64,000 nucleotides of DNA from Marisa cornuarietis (taxonomy: Eukaryota; Mollusca; Gastropoda; Architaenioglossa; Ampullariidae), in NCBI GenBank assembly GCA_004794655.1, contig SMMW01000143.1, positions 124,001 through 188,000 of the forward strand, read 5' to 3'. The position numbers were made by a program, and so were the translations under genes. The notes under the pieces were generated by a model. It made no database searches and was not told the DNA's origin. It saw nothing but the letters and a program-made list of their open reading frames with translations. Below are positions 48,210 to 60,770 of the stretch, piece by piece. The stretch's first letter is position 1, and each line of letters begins with the position of its first letter.

Positions 48210-50510
48210 TTATCGATCAGGACTTTAATTCTCCTTGTGAATGGTGTACGAATTTATGACCACGTACCTATATATACACGTCCGTGATCGAATGACAATG
48301 CACCTTTAAAAAGAGTTTTGAAACAGGTGATGAGTTACACGTGACTACAGCTGTGAAATTGTATTGTAACTTTTACTTTGCAGTGATTTCATCAGTTGAC
48401 AAGTTCGATCGTTGTCATTATATGAACGACACACACATATATATATATATATATATGTCACATATCTGTCGCGTGGTGCACCATTAAAAATAGCATCTTC
48501 ATATTACAGTTACATCCATACACACACAATGTTATTCATAAGAAAATCAAATCCTAGAATTAGTTTTATTTCAGCTAATCCATTTTTTCTTTTATTGTTA
48601 ATTCACTGTTGTACTAAGTGGTGACTCACACATCATATTTGCTCTAATTAATGTTCACTGATATTATAACCCTAACCCTGACTTTTACTACTTGCACTTT
48701 AATTACAGAGCGTGAAGGTGCACATGCCAGACTTTGCAAATGTTCTGAAGGCCTTCATTGGTAGCAATGACCTGACGATAGCTTATGCATTCTGCCGAAG
48801 TGGCTTAGGGGTGAGTTTTTAAGACTACAGACAGATGTTTTTGACATAGAGTATTATATTATTAATTTATTACTTAATTAGCAAATTTGGTAATTCATGT
48901 CTGAAAATATCACTAACTTATTGCATACTTATTTGACTATTTTTAAGGTCAGAAGTGCATTCTATTTCATACAGCTCTCCTCAAACACCTATAGCTTAAA
49001 TAGGGAATAATTCTGTGAAAATGAACTTAATATTGTTGAAAAGCTGATATATTTGTGTATATCTGTGTTTTTTTGTTGTGCATTTTAGTTGTTTTTATGC
49101 TCTGTATATGTGCATGTGTGTTCTTTCTTGAATTAGCTTTTCATTAGGAACTAAGGCTTGTTTGCATATTTTTCAACAGCTGGACATAGCAGGTTTGTTG
49201 CTGGTTGCATTTCTATCAGCTCACTGCTGCCACCTATTGTTCAAATGTTAGTATCATGCAATCAACCAAATATTGGAACTGCATGCTAGGCCTAGCTTGC
49301 AGCACTCTAAAAAGTACAACAGCTATGATGGATACAGCAACAGCAGGGAACCAGGCAGAGATGAAAGACATCTCTAGGAGGAAAAATTGAAGCGTTGTTT
49401 GAACTTCAGGGATCTTGGATGGCTGTGCTTTGGCAAAGTAGGTGTAGCTGTTGTGAATGCAGGCATCATGATGACTCAGTTTGGGTTTTGTGTAGGTTAT
49501 TGCATTTTTATTGGCAACACTATTTTTGCAATGTTTCCTCTGTACAACTGTTCTGAAATTGTAAACATTTCCACTGCTGTACCCAACAAAATGGTGTGTG
49601 CTGAAGGTACAGCTCAGCTGGAATAAATAGTTTCCTCCCATCTTTAGGTGCTACATTGGATATGAGCAATACAGCACACATGGGTGCCTCCATAAACATC
49701 ACATACAACAGGAAAAATCACTGGCAGGCAGAGATCGCTATTTTGTCACCTCTCGTCTCTTTGGAACAAATCAGTGACACCAGAGGACCAGTCCAGTCAA
49801 ATAACAACACCGCTTTATCTCCAGCTCAACATTTTTCATTTGTTAAATTGTCACACTTATATGTGTCAAATTTTTTGTCCTCTGTATTTAGTATAAGTAC
49901 TGAGAAGACTTCAGCATGGATCAACAACTTCAGCACATCAGATACTTTAGCAGCTCCCCCCTCCTCTCAGTTACCTGAACCTGAAAGAAGTGTGATTGAG
50001 GCATGGAGATGCCAGATCTCAGGCTGCTGGTTCTTTACCCTGTTCTCATCTTTATCATCTTGACGCTCGTTCACAATGTCCGACAACTAGGAGTGATTTC
50101 TGCCATTGCCAACATAGCTATTTTTGTTGAATGTATAGAAGTGTTGGTCTTTCTGACAATTTCACACACCACACACACCCACACACACCACACACAAATG
50201 AACACATGTATTGGGATTGTCTAGTAATTTTTAAAATGTTTGCTTGTCACCAGTTAGTTAAGATCTCATCTCTGAGCACAAATTTCAGTCTGGATATGCC
50301 ACCTCTTTAGATTTAGAGAGCTGCCATCAGCACTTTTCTGGGAGGTTTATTTTCTATCCCACTCCTCATTTCTTTCTTCATAATGCACAATCACCACTAG
50401 GGGGAAGCACTTTCCTGCCAAAGGACCAAGTACTTACTTGCAGATCATTTTAATTTCTTTTACTTGTTATTGATATATTTTTGTCGTGGCACACCCCTTA
50501 TTGCATAAGT

Positions 50511-50700
50511 AGGCGGTCTGGTGGCACAACGCTTAGTGCCTGTCACCAATACAGGGATGATTGGCTGTCCTGGGTTAAAATCTTGCTTGGGGCATACTGT
50601 TCTTTCTCGGCATGTGGGATCTCTTTACAAGGCTGAGTGCTTTGCTGTGATATAGCTTTAGTTGCTGACTCAACATAAAACATCAATCAGCCCCACCACC
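50511..50700 (+). mobile_element. tRNA-headed SINE, copy 2
   Basis: Starts GGCGGTCTGGTGGCACAACG, then CTTAGTGCCTGTCACCAATA, with a B-box-like GGGTTAAAATC near 50573. It is followed by CATACTGTTCTTTCTCGGC and GAGTGCTTTGCTG. Same family as 42895-43060. It sits where middle exons of the broken SLC36-like gene would be expected. Confidence 0.75.
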
Positions 50701-51865
50701 CCATTATTGCACAAGTATTAGCATATAACCATTGCATTTACTTTTTCTTTGTGCCGATCTTAGTGTTTTCCTCTGTTGTCAGGACGCATATGTGGGCCAA
50801 AACATGAACATGAAAAGAACATAACTGAGAGGTAGAGGCTGTTGCCAAAACATAAGGAACTTCCAATATTCATTTCTGTTGCAGAAAAAGTTTCCAGTCA
50901 GGCAAGATCCTTTTCATACAAAACATATTTAGTGAATACTTACATAGGTATTGTATGCTTCACCATATTTCTTCACATGGTGTTTGAATAAGAAATTTTC
51001 TGAAGAAAGTAAAATGCAAGCCAAACTTTTCAGGTATTCACTTTGTGGGATTGTCTTAAGGCTAGAAAAGAAAGTACATTGTAACCTTGTTTCACTAAGA
51101 TTGAAATCCTATTACAATGGTCTTATAGCAATTGTCATGCTTTGCTCATAGGTATCAACATGGAAATGCAATGTACTCAGAATCATTGTTGTGTTAATGG
51201 CTGAAAGACTTGTGGTGCTGCTGAGAAATAGTTTTGCTTATGTATCAGCATTTGTGGGTGAGCATCTCACTTTCATTCTATACTAGCTGTTTAAAAAAAA
51301 ATGTACTCTGTAGCAGCTGTCTTCCTGTATGGTATTGGCAGTCTCAGGTTAAGCATGGAAGATGCAGCCCAGCAAACAGTGGCCATCTTAAAATAATGTA
51401 AAGTAATGGTTTTTTATGGGTTTCAATGACCATCCAAGCAGGAAAGTGTAATTTTTCATTTAAAAAATCTATAAATGCCACTGGAAAATACCTACAGTTC
51501 TTTGCTTTATACATTTTCTGTCAACGTGTCTATTTCTTTTGTTTTATTTTGTATTGAACCTTGAACCTGACCTATTTCTGTTAGTAGCATTAAGACAATA
51601 TATATGTGTGCACTTTCATCATTATTGAGGGGACAGACTTCTCAGTTTTGCATGTTCTCCACATTATCTGCTCTTTTTTTCAGGTGCTGTTGGCAGCACA
51701 TTACTGGCCCACATCCTCCTATGTGTGTTTCATCTCAAACTGCACTGGCATCATCTCCCACTGGTTGTGAAGGTCACGGACATTAGGATAATTCAGGTTG
51801 GCTTCCTGTGTGGAGTCTATATATATAGTGTTCTTCTGGACATCATCAGGAACGAGAGTACCTGA

Positions 51866-53916
51866 AGTTAAAAGTCTGTAGTGTTCTACTTAACATAAAT
51901 AATGGGAGTGCATGAAGGTTCTGGTTGGTTTTTTCTGACACTAGCAAGCAAGCCTTCTGCAACATTGACTTTCACCACATAATCAAGCAGCATAGACTCA
52001 GGCCTTTTATGATGTGTACACATTGTAATACAATATTTTGTAGAAAAAAATGCTACTCTAATTTAGTTGCTATTTATTCAATTTATTTTGATTGATGCAC
52101 AATTTTGTGCACTTTGTAATACCGTATTATGCAACAAAGACAAGTCAGCCCATGGGAATATATTGACTCACCTTATTTATTGACAAATTATCAGTGTATT
52201 GTACTGTGTGTCACACCATGACTGTAAGAAATCATTTTATTACAAAAATTGTGCGATAAATCATTTTATGACCAATCTGTTATCAGAAACAAATATTTTG
52301 GGATATTTTTCAGTAGCTTACAGTAGCTACAGCACAAAGGCATTATAATTCATTGTCGCAAGAAAAGTTGGTGCATGTTGTGACCTCATTCTGTGGCCCT
52401 TTTTTATTTGATATATATATATATATATATGTCTTATGTTGCGTGTCAGACATTTTCAGGAGTTTCCCACAAAATTAAGGGCAGACACTTCTCGGTGCAA
52501 AAAGGGGAATTGCACATATAGCAGAGGATACTTAACATTTTTTTATTTGGTTATTTTATGGGGTACGGCAAATAAAGACAGGCCTTTCTCACTGATGCAT
52601 GGATTTTTGCTCTCTCTCTTGCTTGAGCCTGATGCACTTGACATCTACTCAAAGCTGTTGCAAGATATTTTCTATAGCTTTTTGAGGCCATTGGATGTCC
52701 GTTCTCCCTTCCATCCTCATGTGCATGCTTTTGGCACAAAACTTCAGCATCAAAGCATAGGGTTGTGTAGACACTAGCCATTGGTCAGGTCTGGTTATAG
52801 CCTTTATACTAGATGCTGTGGAACTTGGAGATCAGTGTAATCTGCTTAGTAATGTCCCAGCAGCAGGCGGTGCCAGATGGCTGATACTTTGACAGACCAC
52901 ATTGTGGGCTGCAGCGAGTGCATGTCTTATTCTACCTTTATCTAAAAATATTAAGTGACAAAAGAGAATATTTGACAAATATAAATCTAAGATGATCGTG
53001 AATAGTAGTAGTAACCAAATTGTTAGTAATAACCACCAATTTTGAATAGTAATTGTAATTAAGTCAGCTGGAATTTTGATGTGGGCAGCAAGTATATAAT
53101 CTTTTGTCATGATGTGTCCACACATGCCATGCTAATATAATCACCACCACCAATCTTCCTTTATGAAAGGGAGTGATCAACATAAATAAAACGGCTAAGC
53201 TGCTTCTTGAGTAATTCCATTTTTAACATACTGCTGACAGCCGTTTTATAATTAGATTTGCCAACATGCACAGCATGATGGATGCTGGTTTTTTGTTTTT
53301 TTGTTTTTGTTCACATACACTGTATGAGAACATGAATCAAACATTGTGTCAGGAAGTATTCGTATTTACAATCTTTGTCAATGTGATTTTTTTTTTACCT
53401 TAAATGTGACTAATGTTAGATCTTATTTTGGACATTCATTTTGAATATATAATTTGAGTTTTTCAGCTTAACCCATTCTTTTGGTCATGATACACGAATT
53501 AAAAAAAGTTATGATTGATGTTTTCAGTCTCAGTATCACTGGTTAATTGAAGAATCAGACTCCCTTCTGTAACCAAAGTGGAAAAGGTTTTAAATGTCTA
53601 TTTTGCAGACATGCTTACCGCTTGTGCGTTCAGCATGGATTTTCTCAGGTGTACATGTTCTCTTCATAACTTGGATTCAGAGTTCTCATTAACTTGGATC
53701 TTCCTGTTTTAATGATTTGTATTGATTTTACGTCTACAGAAGAGGCCAGAGGCTGTAAGAGAGCATTCCTACTTCAGACACAAATGTCAAGACTTAGTTC
53801 TGTTTTTGCATACACATTTCACTTTTGTCATTGCTTCATCATTGATGATATTCTGCTTGCAATATCAGCACACTGCATGCTGTCCTAGGACACGGTCTCG
53901 CAGAGGTCGTCAGTTC
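51866..53916. other. region between convergent SLC36-like genes, no gene supported
   Basis: Contains (TA)n at about 52410-52428. An open frame at 52436-52777 (113 codons) lacks motifs. 3'UTRs of both convergent genes should end here. Confidence 0.5.
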
Positions 53917-56900
53917 CTAGTCTGTCACCAGGTCCTGTACAGTGGTGAAGAGGCTCAAGATGGTGAAGGATAGCCCAGTCACAATAATGATAACATTTTT
54001 CACCTTGACAGGCACAGACAACTCTGACCAGCACATCTGAAGGTGAAAGATGCAGGGAAGAGTATATGCCAGTGTAATGCTGCCCACGGCACCTGAATCA
54101 GAACAGAATCTGTCAGCCATCAGCATTGATGTTGACCTTGATTTCATTCTTTGAGGATGTGTAGAAAATGACCTAAAATACATTACCTACATAAAGTGAT
54201 TGGAAGGTTTGGAAGATTATTAGAGAGAATGTAAAATGTTGTAGACTGTTCTTTGTATTTTGAAAAAAAACCCCTAAAGATCATAAGCAAGCAGTATATT
54301 TATGGTCAAGTATGATAAATGGATGTGTTGTTCACTGTAAACTTTCAAATAAAGAAGGTAGGGAACACTGACGAGTTTTTGTTTTCAACCCTTTCACATA
54401 CAGTAAGATAGATCTTTTCTTTCGGTTGCAATCAAGTGTATTTTGGATATAAGTCAGCAGGTGACTAGGATGGAATCTGTCTGCTTCTAGTCTTTCTAGT
54501 TTTTAGAATTAGCAAAAGTATATATATCTGTGGCTTTCTGTCTGTCGTGGTGATACACATTAAAGTACAGCTATAATGTGTAAAAACTCCGCCTAGAAAC
54601 CTCCCGGGTAACCTGCCGGTCCCAAGCCTGGATGAAGCAGGAGGGTTGGGCATGGGGCTAGCAACCCCACCCTGTAAAACAACCCTTGCTACAGAAACTA
54701 CAACTACAACATCTGTAGTTGCAGCCCTATGCTCCACTGGGGGTGGAAAGGAATAAGAAGAAGAATAATGTGTAAAATGTGTTAAACCTTGAGAAATGTT
54801 AATTTTTAACATGCAAATACTTTTTATGGGTGATACCTGCGATAGACAGTACTGTCTACATCATTAGCTATAAAATGTATAACAATAACTCTAGATGCAT
54901 AATCATTCACAACCACACATGACATTGACCTGTGAAAGTATAGCAGGCATGTGAAGCATTGTCATTCACACTCACATGTGACACAGACCTGTGAATGCAG
55001 CAACGTAGGCAAAGTTGTTTCTTAGTAGCACAGCCAGCCCTGCCACCAGCAACACTAAGACAACACGCAACAGACTGCGTTTCCACGTTGATGCCTGAAG
55101 CAAGCATATCAGTACACTTGCCAAATGCTTTGTCTCAAAAAAATATAACAAGTTTATTCAAAAGAGAAAAATATCTGAATAATTAAGGGGATGGGAGATT
55201 TGGTTGTTCAACACCTAACGATCCAATCAGGAATGGAGTGATGTAGGTTAGTGTACAAAGATGTCTGCTCTGAGTTATTGTTCAGGTAATTAAAAGAGTC
55301 TACCTACTTTTTGATCTAAATACTGGCAGGTGTTTGTGGAAGTGGACATCACATAAGAACAAATTCTGTATAGGCTACGTAAATTGGAGAAAGAATGAAA
55401 AAAAAAAAAGTATAATGATGAAATCTGGTGATAAAATAATAAAGGGAGAAATGAAAAACCTATTATTTTTTTATACTTTGCTATGATGTTGATCACATGT
55501 CTTGTTTGTAGCCTCCTCATCATTCAGAAGAGAGAACTGTTCTGGGTCCTTAGCCTCACATCCATAATGTTTATCTGCAAATACAGTGTCTCTATTTATT
55601 TTTATACATATAAATTCCATGTATAACATAGCCATAATCTGTTTTATTCAGAAACGGCTATAGATTATTAAAACAGTCCATTTTGTTTTACTTCATTCCA
55701 TGTTCCAGAACATTGTACTTCTCTAATTTCACAGCAGTGAGTGTAGTATGTTTCAATGAATCTGCCATGAAGACCTCACTCCCTTTCTCAGCTGTACCAT
55801 TCCAGATAACAATGTTCATGTTTGTTCTATAATAAATATGTTGCAGTGTCTTTTAGCAGTTTTTTTATGTGGAGCTACACCATAGTTTGGAGAAAATAAA
55901 TATGCTTGGGGAAAACAAACACCTTTCAGACATAGTCCATGACCGAGCGGTAATCAAAGAAATATTCCAGCCAAATTTGGTGGGGATAGGACAAACGGTG
56001 TGTTTTGATTAGGTTTCAACTGCTATACCCGCCCGCCACACAAACATCACCACTGACAGCGAGACAGAGTTAGCAGAGGAAAAAAAAGAGGGGGGCAGAG
56101 TCTGAGATGATTGGGGAAAGTGACATCAAGGAAGGAGAGCTGCATTTTGTATGGAAGTGAAAACGTGAAATACAAAAGTATCGTTTGGTAAAAACACATT
56201 CCGAGTCACAAGTCTAGAAACAAACCATTGCGAAAGAGAGCCTTTTCCACCAGCTGTACCACAGGGAATGCCATTAGTGGGAAGGTCAGCAGGACCCCGA
56301 CAAGCAGGAAGGCATTGACAGCAACACCTGGCGGGGAGGCTGCCTGCAGGTTGAGGGTGATGATCTGAGCCGTACCACTGCCGAAGCTTAGGTAGCCCAG
56401 CACACTGACGCCCACATCCACAACCACCACGATCGCCAGGCCCGCCAGCAGGAAGACGGGGAAGTTATGGCGGTTCTCAGCCATGCTGGCTTCAATAGGG
56501 AGCACCTGGATTTTTAAATTTAGATTTTGGGATGCTTAATAATGTAATAATAATTAATAAGCTATATATGTGTGTGAAATCTTTCATATTTCACTGTGAT
56601 ATGAATTTTATACTCAATGGTATGTATTTAAAAAAATATTGAAACAAATGGATTACTCGGGTGGCGCAGAACGCCATGAAATGTGCCTGCCAGGCTAAAT
56701 TTTACCGATGCAAAAATAACCTAAAATATCCCTATCACCCGGTTTCCTAAAGGCAGTTCATTAAAGGCACACAACACCACGACTCACTCCCCTTAGTTTT
56801 CCATGTACCGTGGCCTAGACATGGTGAACCACGATCACGGCATTGGGGCTGCGGAATTGTGTTCATCCATGAAAAATGTGCTACATCATGCACGATTTGC

Positions 56901-59900
56901 CCACCCCAACAAGATTGGGAGAACCTAATATACGCCATATGTTTTATTCAATTTCTGTCAACTTAATCGATAAGCTATAGGTTACCTGGGAATTGAGAGC
57001 AAATTTGTGAGACACAAACGCACTTGCAGATGAGATGGTACAGAAAAAAAAATCCAGTGACACGGAGATACAAAATACATAGAAAGTATACTGAGATGGT
57101 TCTCGTGTCAAGATGTAAGTTAACGGCTATTTTGTCCCAGTCAGACACACTCTCTCCTCCCTTCTTGTGTTTAACAAATTATTTTTTTATCTGTAGGGCG
57201 AGGGTTACGGAGAGAAGCACACCCGGCCCTGTCAGCTTATGCTAGCATCCTCGTTAACAAGGAATGGTCACTGTCTTCCATTAGACATAATTAATTATAT
57301 GCTCAAAAGGAGTGGAGGAGAAGGAAGAAGAAAACTTCAGCTCTCGTCACAAAAGAGAATTCAATTACACACCCACTTGTAGCTTTAGTGAAAGGCAACA
57401 CACTAATCTGCGACCTCAAAAGGTTGCTCTTGAGAAAAGTTATATATTTGTTAAATGCCTGTTTAGCAAGTATCAAGAAATGGGGGGTGGGGGTGTGGCT
57501 ATAGAATAAAGGAACCACACTCACTGTACCAATGCCCTCAAGGGCAGAAGCCGTCATGCTGACGAAGGTGGGCAGTCCTGTGACCTGCGACAGGGCCCAG
57601 CTGTCAGACACCTGGAAACCTGCAACACAGGCACACCGACACCAGAATGTCAGCAGCACTTACAGACCGGCTGCTCCTCTTTCTTTGATGTGTGTGGACA
57701 GGTGCAACCCAGGTAAATGTGACCATGTTCAACTTCTGTGGGTGTGAACAGATGTCACTTGCGTAGGTGTAAGTGGGTGCCATTTACGTGGTGGTGGTGG
57801 GGGTGAAGATGCAGCATAGACACGAGTTAACAAGTAATTGTGATGATGTGGACGTTTTAGTTTGCAAACGTGAACCGATACAGATCACAGCTACCTGTGA
57901 TAGACATATGAAGCTGATACACAACACGTGACACGGGTAGATCTTGAAATGGCGTACATCACTTGTGATGAGCGGGTCGTACGAACACAGTGTACATCAC
58001 ATGCAGACGAGGTGTACAAAGCGTGTGTAGTGTCTGTGCGAAGAGAGAGTATCTATGTGCGGGTGGGAAGTGCAGTCGTGACAAACAGCAGGAGTGAAAC
58101 GAGTTAACTGGTGAGCTAGCCATTCTCTCTCTTTCTCTCTCCCCATCTCTGTCCTCCATTCCCCCTTCTTTCTCAAGCTGTGAGTGGACAAAGTGATGGA
58201 AATACTGTTGTAGGCCCTCGTAAAACTAGAATGCATTTCCTACTCCCGTTCGCTTACCCTCTGCTTTAATCCATCAGATTGTTTGTATCAGATTGTTTAT
58301 GATCCACGCCTATATTACATGTAGCACTGACAGCCCCCAGCCTCCACTTCTCTAGCTTCTGTCTCGAAATTTCTTCCTGATTATTATTCCCAAGCTGTCT
58401 CTCCTTGTTTTTGGCTTTGTTTGTTCGGGCATGCGTGAAAACACATGGCACGTGAGTGCAGATATACATATACGTACGTGCTATAAGGAGGCCCAAAACC
58501 AGCAAAGCTCCAGCCAGCAGAGCGAGGTTTCCCACGGCGCTGACAAGTCCTAGACGACGAAGGTTCCGCACCAGAACGAGCAGTATGCACACCGCCGTGG
58601 GCGCCATGACCATCAGCTGCAGGTCAGGTGCACTGGACCACACCTCGTTCAACAACTGTCCGCAGATGGGCGCAGTCTCTGTGGAGGAGGGGGAGGCGAA
58701 AACACCACCAGTTTTGTTGTCGAAAGCTGAGGAATACTCGAAGTTCGACGACGAGGACTGACTGCTGGAGACTGTCACATCGCCATTCGTCCCGTTGTCC
58801 GGACCCCCGCCCTGCCACCGTCGCCATGTGGCCCTCTCGGCGCAGTCCGCCGACGCTCGCACGGTGTGGTTGGCGCAGTCTGCCGTGATGGTGCAGTTAT
58901 ACACAGGGAAGAAGGAACAGACGGCGTTGGATGTGAAGATGATGTAGTTGACGCAGAATCCCAACTGGGTGATGATGATAGCTGTGTTGACCACGACGAT
59001 GCCCCAGTGCCCCAAGCATGCCCTGGCCACGTCACCGTACTGAATGTTCTTCGCCAGCCGTCGGTAGGAGCTGTGTCCGAAGGCCGGTGAGGAGGAGATG
59101 TGGGCACCAGACGACCCATTCATTTCGCTTCCGGTGAACTTTTTGACCATAAAGTCGCTTTTTGTAGTTGCCAAAACTTGGCGACCGTTGAAACCAAGTT
59201 GCGACGTTTGCTGCTCCGTTAATGTCTTAGCATCTTCCTCCAATGCTGCCATCGTGCTGGATCCAAGGTTGTTAGTTGGGCTTTTGCCGCCTGTCTGGCT
59301 GAAAGGGTCTCTATTTTGAAGCTGTTTTTTTTTCATATCGTGTGCTTTCTGAGGGTCGCGGAATGCGAGTACAGGGTGACAGCCGTTTGTCACGTGCGCG
59401 GCGTTAGCCTTGCAACTTTCGTTGTTCGGAAGCACGTTTTGCTGGTTTTGCGTGGTGTCGGGGATCGTCTGGTGCTGCTCTTGTGCAGCCATGATGTGAC
59501 GTAGCAGTTTGTGCTTGCAGGTGACCAGGAGGAGACAGCAGTGAGCTGTGAGCACCGCGATGCAGACCATACCCACTATACCCAGCTACAACAGAAAAAC
59601 CATGCACAACACTGATATTTCACTGGTAGACTACACGAACACTAAGTACCTATTTAGTTCTCAGAACAGGTGGATATAATCGACTACACGCGCGCGCATG
59701 AACATAGGGAGTGGTTTCTGTAACTGAAATTATTTTAAATTATATATAATCCGTTATTTATCTATAATTTTAAATATAAATTCTACATATAACTATAGTC
59801 AGGACAACCTGCTTTACCTGGGTTGATTTCTGCCGCTCAGTCAGTGAAATAATAAGACTTGTATTCAAGAAGTCCTTTTCTCAACTTGACATCTTATGTT

Positions 59901-60322
59901 TGAGTGAAGCCGCCACGCGACTCGCTCGCTTACCATCTCCGTCTGCCCCTCCCCCCTTTTCTCTCTAACCGCCACACTCTGGCTTGTTGATAAGATTCAT
60001 AAGAGCATAAAATATAAACTACATAGTTATGAGGGAAACAATCAGTATACGCAGAAAATATTTCGAAAATAATCGAAACAGTGGTCAGTGTAGATGAGAA
60101 TTAGTTAAGATGGAAACAGCAGGGGCTATACTCCACGCCAGGAAAGGTCTAAAACCAGATGACTACTAAGCATAGGTGGTGACTATAGTTCGATACATGG
60201 AAGGTTTGCTCACCAGCAGGCCGCAGTGGCTGAAGCCGAAAGGAATGGACAAGAAGTTGGAGCCGATGAAGGCCTTGAGGATGTTGGCGAGGTCACAGGC
60301 ATGCTGAATGAGCCCCGTCCTC
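53917..60322 (-). CDS. SLC36-like (proton-coupled amino acid transporter family) protein, intact paralogue, 5' end incomplete
   Basis: Minus-strand exons in frame: 60322-60214, 59585-58478, 57619-57525, 56505-56226, 55574-55477, 55094-54989, 54092-53917 (656 aa plus an unseen first exon; human SLC36 about 480). Helix 1 is ILKAFIGSNFLSIPFGFSHC, with the family's glycine-rich break (GSNFLSIP for GTGLLGLP). Later come ITQLGFCVNYIIFT, SMTASALEGIG, VLPIEASMAENRHNFP, LSFGSGTAQIITLNL and the last-helix start GAVGSITLAYTLP. The 1108-bp exon encodes a hydrophilic ~150-residue insert between helices 2 and 3, and a long Cys/Asn-Xaa-Thr-rich outer loop. The small exon 55574-55477 is inferred from phases and a plausible loop, with a weak donor. 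The upstream phase requires another exon beyond 60322. Confidence 0.83.
54586..54764 (+). mobile_element. 179-bp retroposon with twister-like ribozyme leader and 13-bp target duplication
   Basis: The 13-mer ATAATGTGTAAAA stands directly before (54573-54585) and after (54765-54777) the element. The 5' part reads ACTCCGCCTAGAAACC, then CTCCCGGGTAACCT and the core GCCGGTCCCAAGCCTGGAT (54615-54633), followed by GAAGCAGGAGGGTTGGGC. This resembles the conserved core of twister self-cleaving ribozymes, with one C-to-T change. A GGGG-CTAGCAA-CCCC hairpin follows, and the 3' end is A/G-rich (AATAAGAAGAAGA). The leader is shared with the RTE-like LINE at 619-679, so this is likely a non-autonomous relative moved by that LINE. 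It lies in the last intron of the intact SLC36-like gene, opposite strand. Confidence 0.75.
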
Positions 60323-60453
60323 CTGCACAGTGCAAAGATTCGTAAGAGAAATTTCAGGTTGGCTCTTTCGGAAAATGTTGTTAAGTAAGCCTGACACACA
60401 TGGAGGATATGACCTTACGACTGAGTGCGTGGGTGAGTGAGTGAAAGAGAGTA

Positions 60454-60725
60454 AAGGTAAAGGTAAAGGTCATCCCATAACCTTTTCAGGTCGTTGGGGA
60501 GTGAGGTGTTAGAGACCCCACTTTTCTCGGGGCCAGCATTTACATGAGGGTGGTGCCAATCTCCTCTCCCTCGCTGCCTTACCTTCCCTAACCCACTATG
60601 GAGTCAGGTACCCATTCCCGTCAGCTGGGTCGACTGGGGGAAGTTTGCTGCGCTTATTGGGAATTGAACCAGCGCGCTCTCGGTTCGGAAGCCAGCGCTC
60701 TAACCACTCGGCCATCCGCTTCCCC
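60454..60725 (-). mobile_element. full-length tRNA-derived SINE with TTTACC tail
   Basis: The minus strand starts GGGGAAGCGGATGGCCGAGT, with an A box (TGGCCGAGTGG) and B box (GGTTCAATTCC) like a Ser-type tRNA. A ~200-bp body follows (CAGCTGACGGGAATGGGTAC) and a tail of TTTACC repeats. The 10-mer GAAAGAGAGT flanks it at 60444-60453 and 60726-60735 as a target-site duplication. The acceptor stem is not complementary, so it is a SINE head, not a tRNA gene. (GA)n and (TG)n repeats follow at 60727-60770. Confidence 0.9.
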
Positions 60726-60770
60726 GAAAGAGAGTGAGAGAGAGAGAGAGAGTGTGTGTGTGTGTGTGTG

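Larger units (their letters stand above)
47107..51865 (+). pseudogene. SLC36-like amino-acid transporter, broken copy
   Basis: Recognisable exons are 47107-47141 (MSSESAYERPL), 48711-48810 (FANVLKAFIGSNDL, first helix), 49180 to about 50160, 51152-51257 and 51684-51865. Exons 1 and 2 join in phase, and the exon at 51152 is 106 bp, the same length as in the intact paralogue at 53917-60322. However the long exon has in-frame stops at 49249, 49375 and 49624 and a frameshift near 50000 (between SVIEAW and MPDLRLLVL), and its donor is lost. Exons for helices in the middle (VLPIE region) are not found. The last two exons are intact, so the gene decayed recently or is only partly annotated here. Family members carry H+-coupled small amino acids. 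Confidence 0.7.

Noticed and set aside
52436..52777. 113-codon open frame between the SLC36-like genes
   Set aside because: No recognisable domain and it lies in an AT-repeat-rich 3' region.
60650..60725. Possible tRNA-Ser gene on the minus strand
   Set aside because: The acceptor stem does not pair, the sequence continues into a SINE body with tail, and target duplications bound the whole unit.
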